Below, in pieces: positions 1 to 8,216 of a stretch of DNA of 35,444 nt (its first letter is position 1; each line of letters starts with the position of its first letter). Both the position numbers and the translations under genes were made by a program. A model generated the notes under the pieces. It saw only the letters and a program-made list of their open reading frames with translations, searched no databases and was not told the origin of the DNA. The stretch covers positions 1-35,444 of the forward strand of contig JAHKBB010000140.1 of assembly GCA_018826445.1 (NCBI GenBank). Reading direction: 5' to 3'. The stretch comes from Patescibacteria group bacterium (lineage in GTDB: Bacteria; Patescibacteriota; Gracilibacteria; UBA1369; JAHKBB01).

Positions 1-62
1 AAGACGCAAGGATTATTTTCCAGCTGAGCGATCTGTTCGCTCGAGAAGATTGTTCTCATGTG

Positions 63-98
63 TTCTTTTGTTAATTGATATTAATTCTAACAAAAGAA
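63..98. terminator. AT-rich inverted repeat downstream of tRNA-Gly
   Basis: Positions 63-73 and 88-98 form a perfect 11-bp inverted repeat around a 14-nt loop. It lies about 35 nt past the 3' end of the minus-strand tRNA gene. The stem is rich in A and T, so it could serve as a weak terminator in either direction. No strong U tract lies outside the stem. The call rests on symmetry and position only. I see no gene in bases 1-133. Confidence 0.4.
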
Positions 99-133
99 AA
101 CCGACCTGTGTCCACTTTTTGGGGTACAGATCA

Positions 134-208
134 TGGAGCGGGTGACGGGACTCGAACCCGTATCAACAGCTTGGAAGGCTGTGGTAATAGCCCTTATACG
201 ACACCCGC
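134..208 (-). tRNA. tRNA-Gly (anticodon UCC)
   Basis: The minus strand folds as a complete cloverleaf. The acceptor stem is GCGGGTG paired with CACCCGC, with discriminator U and an encoded CCA end. There is a short D arm, an anticodon stem ACAGC/GCTGT around loop CTTCCAA, and a T arm ACGGG/CCCGT with loop TTCGAGT. The anticodon is UCC, which reads glycine GGA and probably GGG codons. It lies 53 nt downstream of the stop of the ribonuclease gene on the same strand, so the two could be cotranscribed. CCA is encoded although the window also carries a CCA-adding enzyme, which would then act in repair. Confidence 0.95.
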
Positions 209-261
209 ATGTTTTCAAAAATAGAAGTTGGGATACGAGGGCTATTCTAGCTGAGTCGAAA

Positions 262-1659
262 TTAAATTTCAACGGTTTCCCCTGTTTTTGGAACGTGGAC
301 AGACTTGTAGCCTTCGCCGGCGAGGATCTTTGAGAAGGCATCTGTGCTTTCTTTTTCGCCGTGCACGAGGAAGATTTTCTTTAGGTTTTTCACTTTGCTG
401 ACGTAATCCAAGAGATCCGAGCGATCCGCATGGGCGGAGAATGCGTCGAGGACGTGTACGTCGCACCTGAGTCTGTGAGGTTCACCGAATATGTTTACAA
501 CAGGTTGTTTTTCGAGGATTTTGCGGCCGAGTGTGTGTTCTGCCTGGTATCCAACGATCAGCACCGCGTTGCGTTTGTCTTCGATATTGTTTTTGAGGTG
601 GTGCAAAATCCGCCCATACTCACACATACCGGATGCGGAGATGATGATCGCGGGAGTTTTTAGGTTGTTTAGAGCTTTGGATTCGTCCACGCTGTGTGTG
701 TATTTAAGTTTGCCGAAACCAAATGGGTTCTCGTTGTTATCTAAAAACTCCCGATATGTTTCCTCATCGAAACATTCCGGGTGAGACTTAAACACCTCGG
801 TTACATTACCTGAGAGTGGGCTGTCTACGAATATCGGAATTTCCGGAATCCTTTTGTTTTTCCATAGAACATTTAGGTAGTATACAATTTCTTGTGTTCG
901 TTCCAGTGAGAACGCCGGAATGATGATTTTCCCGTTCCTTTTTGCTACTTCATTCACTATTTCCGCAAACTTGTCTTCGATATCCAAAACAGATTTATGC
1001 AATCTGTTGCCATATGTAGTTTCTGTGATTAAAACATCGCTTTCCGGCATTACAACCGGATCCTGGAGAATTGGGATGTTTTTTCGTCCCAAATCGCCTG
1101 TAAAGCCGAATTTTATGTGTTTTTTTGTCTTTTTATCATAAATAATCAAATGTACGATAGCGGACCCGAGAATATGCCCTGCATCATAAAAACATCCAAC
1201 AACTCCATCTGTTACCACAAAACATCTCTCGTACGAAACTCCAACAAATCTTGTCAGAATTTCACGAGCGTCCTCTTCCGTATACAGTGGTTCTATCGGC
1301 GCTTCTCCTTTCTTTCTTTTCTTTCTATTGTAGTACTCTGCGTCTTTTTCTTGGATGTATGCGCCATCCAAAAGCATATAGTTGCAAAGATCTCGCGTAG
1401 CAAATGTGGAGTACACGGGACCATCGAATCCCCCCTTTGCCAGGAGTGGAAGTCTCCCTGAGTGGTCAATGTGCGCGTGTGACAAAATCACTGCGTCTAT
1501 TTTTTTTGGATCAAATAAGAATTTTCTGTTTTTTGCGTCCGCCTTTTTTCGGCGGCCTTGGAACATCCCGCAATCTAAAAGGATTTTCTTTCCATTAACT
1601 TCGATCAAGTGCTGAGACCCGGTCACTTCACCTGCTGCACCGCAAAACTTGATTTTCAT
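262..1659 (-). CDS. beta-CASP metallo-beta-lactamase-fold ribonuclease
   Basis: This 465-aa protein belongs to the zinc-dependent RNA-processing family of MBL-fold plus beta-CASP enzymes (the bacterial YSH1/CPSF73-like group, COG1236). The N-terminal MBL domain has the signature SHAHIDHSGRLP at residues 60-71, giving zinc ligands H61, H63, D65 and H66. DAGHILGSA and GFTGDLGR supply further ligands. The beta-CASP insert is marked by ETTYGNR and by SASGMCEYGRILHHL, and a C-terminal FSAHADRSDL closes the MBL fold as in the RMMBL motif. Length matches the family. It should act in the cytoplasm as an RNA endo- or exonuclease; which one cannot be read from sequence. There is no Shine-Dalgarno site. 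An extended -10 lies 21 nt upstream of the start. Confidence 0.9.
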   Translation of the reverse strand: MKIKFCGAAGEVTGSQHLIEVNGKKILLDCGMFQGRRKKADAKNRKFLFDPKKIDAVILSHAHIDHSGRLPLLAKGGFDGPVYSTFATRDLCNYMLLDGAYIQEKDAEYYNRKKRKKGEAPIEPLYTEEDAREILTRFVGVSYERCFVVTDGVVGCFYDAGHILGSAIVHLIIYDKKTKKHIKFGFTGDLGRKNIPILQDPVVMPESDVLITETTYGNRLHKSVLDIEDKFAEIVNEVAKRNGKIIIPAFSLERTQEIVYYLNVLWKNKRIPEIPIFVDSPLSGNVTEVFKSHPECFDEETYREFLDNNENPFGFGKLKYTHSVDESKALNNLKTPAIIISASGMCEYGRILHHLKNNIEDKRNAVLIVGYQAEHTLGRKILEKQPVVNIFGEPHRLRCDVHVLDAFSAHADRSDLLDYVSKVKNLKKIFLVHGEKESTDAFSKILAGEGYKSVHVPKTGETVEI

Positions 1660-1680
1660 AATCTATGTTTATTTTTTGGC

Positions 1681-1689
1681 ATTATACCA
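1681..1689 (-). promoter_or_regulatory. extended -10 promoter of the ribonuclease gene
   Basis: The minus strand reads TGGTATAAT, a perfect extended -10 element. Its downstream end is 21 nt from the ATG at 1659, so the 5' UTR would be about 15 nt. No good -35 hexamer is visible at 16-18 bp, which is usual for extended -10 promoters. Confidence 0.6.
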
Positions 1690-1706
1690 TATTCTGTCTG
1701 GAAAAT

Positions 1707-2615
1707 CTAGTGCGGTTCAGGAGTAAAACGCGGCTGGCTCGCCTCGCTTTTCATCGGATATATCTCGTATTTAAATTCATCATTTTCAATGGTTATTCCG
1801 ATCGCCAGCCCTTCCTGCACATCCTGCCTGAAGTATTGATCAAACACATAATTCCCGAGCGAATAGAAAATCTTCTTGCCGTTGTATTCTCCCACATCCT
1901 GCACAACGTGTGGATGGTGGCCTAAAACAGTATCCGCGCCCGCATCGATAAATTTCTTTGCCAACTCCTCCTGCCTCTTATCGTGCACTCCTTGATATTC
2001 ATGACCCCAGTGAGGAAAAACAATTATATAATCCACGCCCGGTTTTTCTCTTTCAATGAGTGCCAGGGCCTTATCCACGTCCAATTTCCCAAAGGTGTCA
2101 TTGAGACCGATGAAGGCGATCTTCTTACCCTTAACTTTCTTGTAATATACGGGAGACAGATCCACATCCTTGTAGTGCCCATAGTACCCGACTCCCGCCT
2201 CGGAAAGGAACTTTTTTGTCTCTTCGTATCCCGCATCTCCCCTGTTATTTGTATGATTATTGGCCAAACTGACCGCATCAAACCCCAAATTGCTTAAAAT
2301 TTGCGCTGTATCGGGCGGGAAACCGAAAGTAAGGGAAAGTCCGCCTGTAATGTACCTCTCGGTTATAGGGCCCTCTAAATTAGCCGTAATTAGGTCAAAT
2401 TGGCCTATCCACTCCTTATTCCCGAAAGTCTTCTTAAACGGATAATACAGGTCATCATTGCGCTCCATTAGAACCCTCACATACCGGCCGAGCATTATAT
2501 CCCCAAATGCCAGAATCCTCACCGGCTCCTCCTTAATTGTGAAAATCTTCTGCGGCGTAAAAAACAACGCAAAATTCATCAAACAAACCAGCGCCAATAC
2601 CACAATCTTTTTCAT
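1707..2615 (-). CDS. CapA-family (poly-gamma-glutamate synthesis type) metallophosphatase-fold protein
   Basis: This 302-aa protein resembles CapA/PgsA, a family with a calcineurin-like phosphoesterase fold. It starts with a hydrophobic signal or anchor segment (residues 1-20), so it is exported or membrane-tethered. Family motifs appear in order: FGDIMLGRYV, TANLEGPIT, LANNHTNNRGDAGYEETKKF, FPHWGHEYQG, GADTVLGHHPHVVQ and IFYSLGNYVFDQ. The Asp, Asn and His residues in these are the usual metal-site ligands. CapA homologues occur in capsule or polyglutamate synthesis clusters, but no capB or capC neighbours are seen here, so the substrate is unknown. The AGGAG before the ATG is only 1 nt away, too close for a normal Shine-Dalgarno interaction. 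Promoter and start lie so close that a leaderless mRNA is likely. Confidence 0.85.
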   Translation of the reverse strand: MKKIVVLALVCLMNFALFFTPQKIFTIKEEPVRILAFGDIMLGRYVRVLMERNDDLYYPFKKTFGNKEWIGQFDLITANLEGPITERYITGGLSLTFGFPPDTAQILSNLGFDAVSLANNHTNNRGDAGYEETKKFLSEAGVGYYGHYKDVDLSPVYYKKVKGKKIAFIGLNDTFGKLDVDKALALIEREKPGVDYIIVFPHWGHEYQGVHDKRQEELAKKFIDAGADTVLGHHPHVVQDVGEYNGKKIFYSLGNYVFDQYFRQDVQEGLAIGITIENDEFKYEIYPMKSEASQPRFTPEPH

Positions 2616-2623
2616 ACTCCTAA

Positions 2624-2652
2624 TATATACGAAAAGAGCCCTTATATGTAAA
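2624..2652 (-). promoter_or_regulatory. sigma70-type promoter of the CapA-like gene
   Basis: On the minus strand, -35 TTTACA (2647-2652) is followed by a 17-bp spacer and -10 TATATA (2624-2629). Only 8 nt separate the -10 from the ATG at 2615, so transcription would start at or next to the start codon. Confidence 0.5.
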
Positions 2653-2661
2653 GGCCCTTTT
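2632..2661 (-). terminator. terminator-like hairpin after the TSP3/SLH gene
   Basis: On the minus strand AAAAGGGCC and GGCTCTTTT pair with one mismatch around a 12-nt loop. The 3' arm ends in TTTT, about 30 nt past the stop of the 2692-4437 gene. It overlaps the promoter of the next gene. Confidence 0.45.
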
Positions 2662-2691
2662 CGCTTCGCTAAATGAATATAGTCAAGTGAA

Positions 2692-4437
2692 CTATATACT
2701 CGTTGCTTCCGTGTATTTCTTGAGCAGGTATACGACTTTTGCCGCTTCGGCTCTTGTCATTGGTCTTGTCGGCTCGAAAACAGTTCCTCCAACTCCTTTG
2801 ACGATTCCAAGAAGTCGTGCCTTTTCAACCCATGGTTTTGACCAATCGACTACGTCCGAGAAGTATGATTTTTTGTAAGTTCCCGGATCAACATCAAATC
2901 CCGCCAATGCGATTTTTGTCGCCTCCGCTCTTGTCACAAGGTCATTAGGCCTAAAAACTCTCTTGTCAATGTGTCCGTTTGGATACCCTTCAACTACTTC
3001 AAGCATGTACGCTTGAGCAATCCAAGGCTTTTGCCAATAATAGAGATCGGGGAAGAATCTAGGACAGGTTGCTCCCGTACAGTCATATGCCCCCGCTCCT
3101 GATGCGGCCATCACGAGCTTCACCATTTCGGCTCTTGTAACATACTGACAAGGTTTAAATTTGTCATTTCCGTACCCAATCATAATTCCTTCCGCTCTCA
3201 AAGCGGTGATATACTGGTTTGACCAAGGCGCGCATGAAAAATACAGATCAGAATTATATGGGGGAATGTACTGACATCCTTTTTCTTCATCCCAAGCGTT
3301 TGAATATTGACTACATGTACAAACCGGAGCGTTTCCTTTAAATGACAACTTTCCGCCGGAGTTTTGACATACGCTTATGTACTTGGATTGATCCACGTTC
3401 TTGATATAATACTCGTTTGCGTTCATTGCGGTTAGATTGCTTTTCGTTTTCTTTGAGCTGTCCACTCCTCCACCTCCACTACCTGATGGTCCACTACTGA
3501 AATTTGCCGTACCGCAGCCCCCGCAGCCTGTTTGTCCGCCGCCGGTTGGTGGTGGAGTCACACTTTCACACGCATCCCCGATTCCGTCACCGTCCGTATC
3601 TTTCTGATCTGCATTGGGAGTGTTTGGACAATTATCTGTTGCGTTTGGAACTCCGTCGCCATCTGTATCTGTAGGAGTCACACTTTCACACGCGTCGCCG
3701 ATTCCGTCACCGTCTGTATCCGCTTGATCCGGATTTGCTATTGTTGGACAATTATCTGACCTGTCCGTAATACCGTCACCGTCTGTATCAACAAATCCTC
3801 CATCTTCGTCGCATGCGTCTCCGATCCCGTCATTGTCTATGTCTGACTGATCTGGATTTAAATTGTTCGGACAGTTGTCCGTTGTGTCCGGAACACCGTC
3901 ACCGTCTGTATCAGTGGTTCCGGGGTCTGATCCGCAATTATTATTGTAATAATTACTTAGTATGTTTTGAGTTGGTACGTCTACTCTATATGTACCCGGG
4001 TTGTTCAAAATCGCTTGAATCGCATCGCAACCTATAGAAAAACTGAGCTGTGTACATGCTGTTCCTCCAAGAGGAAGATACCAACCTGGGGGACAAACAT
4101 CTGGAATTTCCGGGTCGTTATCGTTTACCGGATCACAAGCGTCTCCGATTCCGTCATTGTCCACGTCCGCTTGATCTGGATTTGCTATCCTTAGACAGTT
4201 GTCGTCTTTATCCGGAACTCCGTCACCGTCTGTATCGGTCGGGTCTGGATCCCCGGTTCCTCCGAGATCACAGTATTCAACGATTTCCTGATAGGTCATT
4301 TGACCTGTCGTTAGCCACTCTTGCATCTCCTGATATGTACAGAAAACAGCGTTCGCTTGTGGAACGAGCGGCGCGAGCGGCAGTACGAGCATTGTGATGC
4401 CCGCGAGCAAGGAAACGATTTTATTCATTTTACGCAT
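2692..4437 (-). CDS. secreted surface protein with thrombospondin type-3 repeats and three SLH domains
   Basis: This 581-aa protein has a signal peptide (about residues 1-30, ending PQANA). It then has four thrombospondin type-3 calcium-binding repeats of the form DTDGDGVPD...DNC...DNDGIGDACD. The first is near residues 66-100 and the other three run tandemly near 175-295. A Gly/Ser-rich linker follows. The C-terminal third holds three SLH domains (TRAEMVKLVMA, TRAEATKIALAG, TRAEAAKVVYLL). SLH domains bind secondary cell-wall polymers, so the protein should be displayed on the surface with a calcium-stiffened stalk. Two nearby Met codons are possible starts; the second gives MNKIVSLLAG. There is no Shine-Dalgarno site. 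Cys-rich segments between the stalk and the SLH domains match nothing I recognise. Confidence 0.88.
   Translation of the reverse strand: MRKMNKIVSLLAGITMLVLPLAPLVPQANAVFCTYQEMQEWLTTGQMTYQEIVEYCDLGGTGDPDPTDTDGDGVPDKDDNCLRIANPDQADVDNDGIGDACDPVNDNDPEIPDVCPPGWYLPLGGTACTQLSFSIGCDAIQAILNNPGTYRVDVPTQNILSNYYNNNCGSDPGTTDTDGDGVPDTTDNCPNNLNPDQSDIDNDGIGDACDEDGGFVDTDGDGITDRSDNCPTIANPDQADTDGDGIGDACESVTPTDTDGDGVPNATDNCPNTPNADQKDTDGDGIGDACESVTPPPTGGGQTGCGGCGTANFSSGPSGSGGGGVDSSKKTKSNLTAMNANEYYIKNVDQSKYISVCQNSGGKLSFKGNAPVCTCSQYSNAWDEEKGCQYIPPYNSDLYFSCAPWSNQYITALRAEGIMIGYGNDKFKPCQYVTRAEMVKLVMAASGAGAYDCTGATCPRFFPDLYYWQKPWIAQAYMLEVVEGYPNGHIDKRVFRPNDLVTRAEATKIALAGFDVDPGTYKKSYFSDVVDWSKPWVEKARLLGIVKGVGGTVFEPTRPMTRAEAAKVVYLLKKYTEATSI
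3554..3915 (-). repeat. about 120-nt tandem coding repeats (TSP3 units)
   Basis: Three consecutive units of about 40 codons encode DTDGDG...GDAC modules. The plus-strand string ggagtcacactttcacacgc recurs at 3554 and 3674, a 120-nt period. A fourth, diverged unit lies near 4130-4245. High nucleotide identity suggests recent duplication or homogenisation. Confidence 0.8.
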
Positions 4438-4464
4438 GTTAATAAGTGTTAGTTAATAGGTTGC

Positions 4465-4493
4465 GTTATATAAAGGAAACAGTTCTATCACAA
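4465..4493 (-). promoter_or_regulatory. sigma70-type promoter of the TSP3/SLH gene
   Basis: On the minus strand, -35 TTGTGA (4488-4493), a 17-bp spacer and -10 TATAAC (4465-4470) precede the ATG at 4437. The predicted 5' UTR is about 20 nt and has no Shine-Dalgarno site. Confidence 0.6.
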
Positions 4494-4523
4494 AAGTTGG
4501 GGATATGTCAAGTGTTTTTATGA

Positions 4524-4838
4524 GGTGTTCCGGAACACTCGTTTCCTAACCTGCAAAAAATCGTATTCCGGAGTTGTCAGAAATTTTTCAACGTTCAGAT
4601 CGAAGCCTATACCATTCTTTCGAATCATTTCCATTTTATACTTAGGCAAAGTTCAGACAACGTTGGTATTCAATGTTTCATGAGCAGGTCTCAGCAAGTC
4701 TTCTCCCTATATTACAATAAGAGACATCGCCGAACAGGACCGGTTTTTGATGGTAGGTACAACGCGAAGTTGATCGACGACGACAAGTACTATGCGAACA
4801 TTTGGAATTATATTTTGAATAATCCAATTAAGCCTTAG
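4524..4838 (+). pseudogene. remnant of a REP-associated (Y1/IS200-like) transposase
   Basis: An open frame without its own N-terminus runs from 4524 to a TAG at 4836-4838. It encodes the conserved core of a Y1 HUH transposase. First comes AYTILSNHFHFILRQSSDN, containing the His-hydrophobic-His metal motif. Then come FSLYYNKRHRRTGPVFDGRY and AKLIDDDKYYANIWNYILNN, followed by PIKP. These match the usual order of REP-associated tyrosine transposases. The N-terminal part and the usual C-terminal extension after the NPI motif are missing. The reading frame stops where it meets the 3' end of the cca gene, overlapping it by 4 nt. It is therefore truncated at both ends and probably inactive. Small ATG-initiated forms (52 aa from 4680) are possible but unlikely to function. 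Confidence 0.8.
4525..4538. other. 14-nt perfect palindrome GTGTTCCGGAACAC
   Basis: The sequence equals its own reverse complement over 14 bases. It sits at the upstream edge of the transposase remnant and upstream of the TSP3/SLH promoter. It could be an operator, or a leftover of the palindromic target repeats served by this transposase family. No other exact copy was noticed in the window. Confidence 0.35.
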
Positions 4839-6139
4839 TTTCGTTTCCGCAGCCATTTCAGAGCCGCTTTGCGGTCTCGGATCTCTCCGGCGAGTTGCCG
4901 CTCGTAGAGTTCGTCAAGGATTTCGCCGACGGCGGGGCCGGGCTTGATCCCGAGTTCTTTCATGACGTTTAAACCTGTTAGGAGAGGTTTTGGGGCGTGG
5001 GGCATGTGGGTGAGATCGTGTTTGTAGAGTTCGAGAAGCCGGTCGTACATACCGAGATCGACGGGTTCTATTCCGGCGGCGTCGACGCGGAAGAGTTCGA
5101 GTAGGTGTGGAAAGCGCGAGCCGAGGAACCATTTGCGGCGGGTGCCTGTTCCCATTTCAAAGAGTGGGACGACCATCATGTGGTGGGAGATGAGCCAGCA
5201 GATCTCATCGACGTCTTTTTTAGGTAAGCGCAAGCGCCCGAGAATCCCCCTGGCGATTTCTGCGCCTTTTTCACAGTGGCCGTCGTACCGGATGCGTTCG
5301 GTAAGTTTTATGGTTGAGGGTTTGCCGATGTCGTGGAGTAGTGCGGCCCAGCGAAGGATCAGGCTGGCATCGGGTTTCAGCGCCCCAAATACCGCCATCG
5401 TGTGGTCCCATACGTCCCCTTCCGTATGGAATTCAACGGGTTGGGGGCAGCCTTTCAGCTCTTGGAGTTCGGGCAGGATTTCGTGAAGTAGTTCGAGGTC
5501 GCTTAGCTCTTCCAGTGCGCAGGTCGTGTTTGGGTTCAGGAGAATTTTGTTTAATTCGTCGCGAATCCGTTCGTTTGAGACTTTGTTGGCCAATTTTGCG
5601 TGCTTCTCGAGAGCTTTGTACGTTTCTTGGTCGTATTGAAAATTGAATTGGTTTTTGAATCGGACTGCGCGGAGAATTCGTAAATGGTCCTCAAGGATTC
5701 GTTCATGCGGGTCGCCGATGAACCGGATTAGACGTGCTTCCAGGTCTTTTTCGCCGCCGACGTAGTCGATGACTTTGTCTTCTGTTGGATCGTAGAATAT
5801 GCCGTTAATTGTGAAGTCTCTGCGGAGCGCATCTTCTTTTGCGTTGGTGAATTCGATTTTGCTTGGACGGCGTCCGTCTTTGTGTTCGATATCAGAGCGG
5901 AATGTCGCAATTTCAAAGTGATGCCTGTTTTGAACAGCTATAATTACACCGAATTGTTTGCCTACGGGAATGGTTTCCTCGAGGAGATCCTCGATTTCAT
6001 CGGGCTTGGCGCTTGTGGCAATGTCAAAATCCTGCGGCTCGATCCCAAGAAGCATGTCGCGAACACACCCGCCCGCCCAGTATGCTATGTGGCCGGCTTT
6101 TTTGAGAATTTCAATAATTTGGATTGAAGTTGGCTTCAT
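4835..6139 (-). CDS. cca: CCA-adding tRNA nucleotidyltransferase with HD domain
   Basis: This 434-aa enzyme adds or repairs the 3' CCA of tRNAs from CTP and ATP. The N-terminal nucleotidyltransferase head has AGGCVRDMLLG (GG at residues 23-24) and the catalytic DFD at 37-39. It is followed by RRDFTINGI and by FIGDPHERILEDHLRILRAV, the usual neck motif with the RILRA(V/I)RF arginines. A C-terminal HD domain is shown by RWAALLHDIGKPS near residue 265. Class II CCA enzymes and poly(A) polymerases share this head; the head plus HD layout favours the CCA enzyme. The stop overlaps the plus-strand transposase remnant. A -10 box TATAAT ends 7 nt before the ATG, and no Shine-Dalgarno site is present. 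Confidence 0.9.
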   Translation of the reverse strand: MKPTSIQIIEILKKAGHIAYWAGGCVRDMLLGIEPQDFDIATSAKPDEIEDLLEETIPVGKQFGVIIAVQNRHHFEIATFRSDIEHKDGRRPSKIEFTNAKEDALRRDFTINGIFYDPTEDKVIDYVGGEKDLEARLIRFIGDPHERILEDHLRILRAVRFKNQFNFQYDQETYKALEKHAKLANKVSNERIRDELNKILLNPNTTCALEELSDLELLHEILPELQELKGCPQPVEFHTEGDVWDHTMAVFGALKPDASLILRWAALLHDIGKPSTIKLTERIRYDGHCEKGAEIARGILGRLRLPKKDVDEICWLISHHMMVVPLFEMGTGTRRKWFLGSRFPHLLELFRVDAAGIEPVDLGMYDRLLELYKHDLTHMPHAPKPLLTGLNVMKELGIKPGPAVGEILDELYERQLAGEIRDRKAALKWLRKRN

Positions 6140-6146
6140 TTGTCAC

Positions 6147-6152
6147 ATTATA
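6147..6152 (-). promoter_or_regulatory. -10 box TATAAT giving a predicted leaderless cca mRNA
   Basis: The consensus -10 hexamer lies directly after the stop of the methyltransferase gene and 7 nt before the cca ATG. Initiation at the usual distance would fall on the start codon itself. The -35 region is weak. Confidence 0.5.
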
Positions 6153-7064
6153 CTATGCCTCCGCTGTGACTGCGAACATTCGGACATTTCCATCAGGAGA
6201 TAGCGGATCTCCTTTCTCGTTTGGAACTAATTTAATATTTTTAAAGCCCGCTTCTTCAAGCATACGTTTGAGAATCGGGAATGCGTCTTTCTTCATGTAA
6301 TCCATAGCCTGAACTTTTCCCAAATCATGTTCTTCTCCCTGTTCATCAATGTATATTCTGTTAAACACGTTTTTCCTGATTTTTCCAAGATCGGAATAAG
6401 GTTGTAGTTGCGTGGATTCTTGATCTCCATATTTAAAATAAAAACCATCACCCCTGTCCTCATCTCTTAGCAAATCGAGTCCCGGATTATAACTAACTTT
6501 TGTTCTTTTACTCAAATTTGCATCTACTTTAAAATCACCTGCTACTGACCTCATGTCGTTCCTCCACTGTATAGCCAACTTTCCGCCCGGGACCAGTAAT
6601 TTGTGCCAATCTGATAATGCCTTACAATGTGCTTCATGTGTTCCGAGATACATGAATGAAGTCCCCATGCATGTGATTGCTTTATATTGCTTCTTGGTTT
6701 CTAAATCTCCCATATCTCTTACTTCATAGTTAACATTTCCTACTATGTGATAGGCATCTTTTCTCGTCTGTTGTTGCAAACTATCAATGTCTTTTGCCTG
6801 ATTAATGAGGTTTTCACTTAGGTCGGTAGCGGTTACGTCTGCTCCAGTTCTTCTGGATATCAGCCTGGCGTGCTCTCCTATACCTGACGCAACGTCCAAC
6901 ACTTTATCCCCAGGTCTTAAGTTTAGATTCCCTTTTTTTAAGACGAAATTTACTTCTCTTTCGTATCTCTCTTTTATTGGAAGCCCGTGAAGCACTAAGC
7001 TCTCTATTTCAGCGGTTCTTTGATACCACGTGTTATTGTAATGGTCATTACTTTCTGCTCTCAT
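6153..7064 (-). CDS. class I SAM-dependent methyltransferase, substrate unknown
   Basis: This 303-aa soluble protein has a Rossmann-type SAM-binding core. Motif I is VLDVASGIGEHARLIS near residues 57-72, followed by the acidic VTATDLSENL. YKAITCMGTSFMYLG corresponds to motif II, and PGGKLAIQWRND follows the next strand. The order suggests the small-molecule Methyltransf_11/25 type rather than an RNA methyltransferase, but the sequence does not reveal the substrate. No signal peptide or membrane segment is visible. The gene ends just before the cca promoter. It has its own extended -10 and no Shine-Dalgarno site. Confidence 0.8.
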   Translation of the reverse strand: MRAESNDHYNNTWYQRTAEIESLVLHGLPIKERYEREVNFVLKKGNLNLRPGDKVLDVASGIGEHARLISRRTGADVTATDLSENLINQAKDIDSLQQQTRKDAYHIVGNVNYEVRDMGDLETKKQYKAITCMGTSFMYLGTHEAHCKALSDWHKLLVPGGKLAIQWRNDMRSVAGDFKVDANLSKRTKVSYNPGLDLLRDEDRGDGFYFKYGDQESTQLQPYSDLGKIRKNVFNRIYIDEQGEEHDLGKVQAMDYMKKDAFPILKRMLEEAGFKNIKLVPNEKGDPLSPDGNVRMFAVTAEA

Positions 7065-7085
7065 TTATTTTTATTAAATCTTTAT

Positions 7086-7094
7086 ATTATACCA
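7086..7094 (-). promoter_or_regulatory. extended -10 promoter of the methyltransferase gene
   Basis: The minus strand reads TGGTATAAT, identical to the element before the ribonuclease gene. It lies 21 nt from the ATG at 7064. Confidence 0.6.
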
Positions 7095-7181
7095 AAAAAT
7101 TGCCTTTTTTTCGAGTTTCGAATAACATGGTCGCGCAGTCTAACCCTCAGATTGCAACATTATGGTTTTGTGTTGTTTCTG

Positions 7182-7191
7182 GGAACGTTCC
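7182..7191. other. 10-nt palindrome GGAACGTTCC upstream of tsaD
   Basis: A perfect palindrome lies 21 nt before the preferred tsaD start, where a promoter or operator would be expected. Any regulatory role is a guess from position. Confidence 0.25.
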
Positions 7192-7212
7192 GAAATTTTA
7201 ACCTGTAGAATT

Positions 7213-8196
7213 GTGAAAATTCTCGGGATCGAAACATCTTGTGACGAAACAGCATGCGCGGTTGTTGAAGACGGAACGCGGATTTTGTCAGACGTTATTT
7301 ATTCACAGGTTGATCTGCATGCGAAAACAGGAGGGGTCGTACCGGAAGTTGCCGCGCGTGAACATGTTCTCAAGATGATTCCGGTTCTGGAGGAAGCGAT
7401 ACGGGATCACGCGCCGGATACGATCGCGGTTACGAAGGGTCCGGGACTCGTCAGTTCCCTCATTATCGGGACAACGACGGCCTCCGTGTTTTCTATGGTG
7501 CAAAGGCTGCCAATCATTCCTGTAAATCATATAGAAGCCCATATTTACGGCAACTGGCTCGGCCGCGAAAATGATCTCCCGGAATTTCCTATCCTTATAC
7601 TGACGGTTTCCGGCGGGCACAATGAACTGTATCTGATGCGCGGCCACGGAGATCTTGAGATCGTAGGTGAAACGCGGGATGACGCGGCCGGGGAGGCTTT
7701 TGATAAGGTTGCGCGACTCCTTGAGCTTGGGTATCCGGGCGGGCCGGCTATCGCGAAGGCTGCTATTAATGGAGATCTGAAAAAGTATGATTTCCCGCGC
7801 TCGTATTTGGAAAAAGGCAGTCTGGACTTTAGTTTTTCGGGGCTAAAGACGTCTGTGTTGGATTTGGTAAAGAAGCAGGACGGCCTAACACCTGAATTTG
7901 TTAATGATTGCGCGGCTTCATTCCAGGAAGCTGTCTGCGAAGTTTTGAGCGACAAAGTTTTGACGGCGATTGCGAAATACAATCCTAAGGAAGTGCATCT
8001 GGCAGGTGGAGTTTCCGCGAATTTGCGGCTTAGAGAAATGATGGAGGAGAAAATTGGGGGCCGAGCCATATTTAGGTATCCGAAGGAGCTGTCATATTGT
8101 ACTGACAACGCGGCGATGGTAGCCGCGTGCGGATATTATTCTTATTCGAAAGAAAAACATAAAGCTTCCAATGTGACCCCGGTGGCGAACTTTTAA
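7213..8196 (+). CDS. tsaD: tRNA N6-adenosine threonylcarbamoyltransferase TsaD
   Basis: TsaD (Kae1/Qri7/YgjD family) transfers the threonylcarbamoyl group to A37 of ANN-decoding tRNAs, working with TsaB and TsaE, which are not in this window. I place the start at the GTG at 7213, which yields (M)KILGIETSCDETACAVVED, the canonical N-terminus, and 327 aa. An ATG at 7162 in the same frame would add 17 residues unlike the family. Further motifs are VVPEVAAREH, HIEAHIYG with two metal-binding His, ILTVSGGHNELYL, DDAAGEAFDKVARLL, GGVSANLRLR and CTDNAAMVA with a metal-binding Asp. All catalytic features look intact. There is no Shine-Dalgarno site before either start. It is the first of the plus-strand genes before the GC-rich cassette. 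Confidence 0.93.
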   Translation: MKILGIETSCDETACAVVEDGTRILSDVIYSQVDLHAKTGGVVPEVAAREHVLKMIPVLEEAIRDHAPDTIAVTKGPGLVSSLIIGTTTASVFSMVQRLPIIPVNHIEAHIYGNWLGRENDLPEFPILILTVSGGHNELYLMRGHGDLEIVGETRDDAAGEAFDKVARLLELGYPGGPAIAKAAINGDLKKYDFPRSYLEKGSLDFSFSGLKTSVLDLVKKQDGLTPEFVNDCAASFQEAVCEVLSDKVLTAIAKYNPKEVHLAGGVSANLRLREMMEEKIGGRAIFRYPKELSYCTDNAAMVAACGYYSYSKEKHKASNVTPVANF

Positions 8197-8216
8197 TATA
8201 TTTTGTCTAATTCTTC

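Noticed and set aside
133-333. 66-aa plus-strand frame over the tRNA
   Set aside because: It lies on the complement of tRNA-Gly, a common false ORF (ERVTGLEPVSTAW is a typical antisense-tRNA peptide).
3554-4250. Possible CRISPR-like repeats
   Set aside because: Repeats are about 120 nt, in frame, and encode thrombospondin type-3 modules. There are no short direct repeats with unique spacers and no cas genes.
7162-7212. Upstream ATG start for tsaD
   Set aside because: It adds 17 residues not found in the family. GTG at 7213 gives the canonical KILGIETSCDET start.
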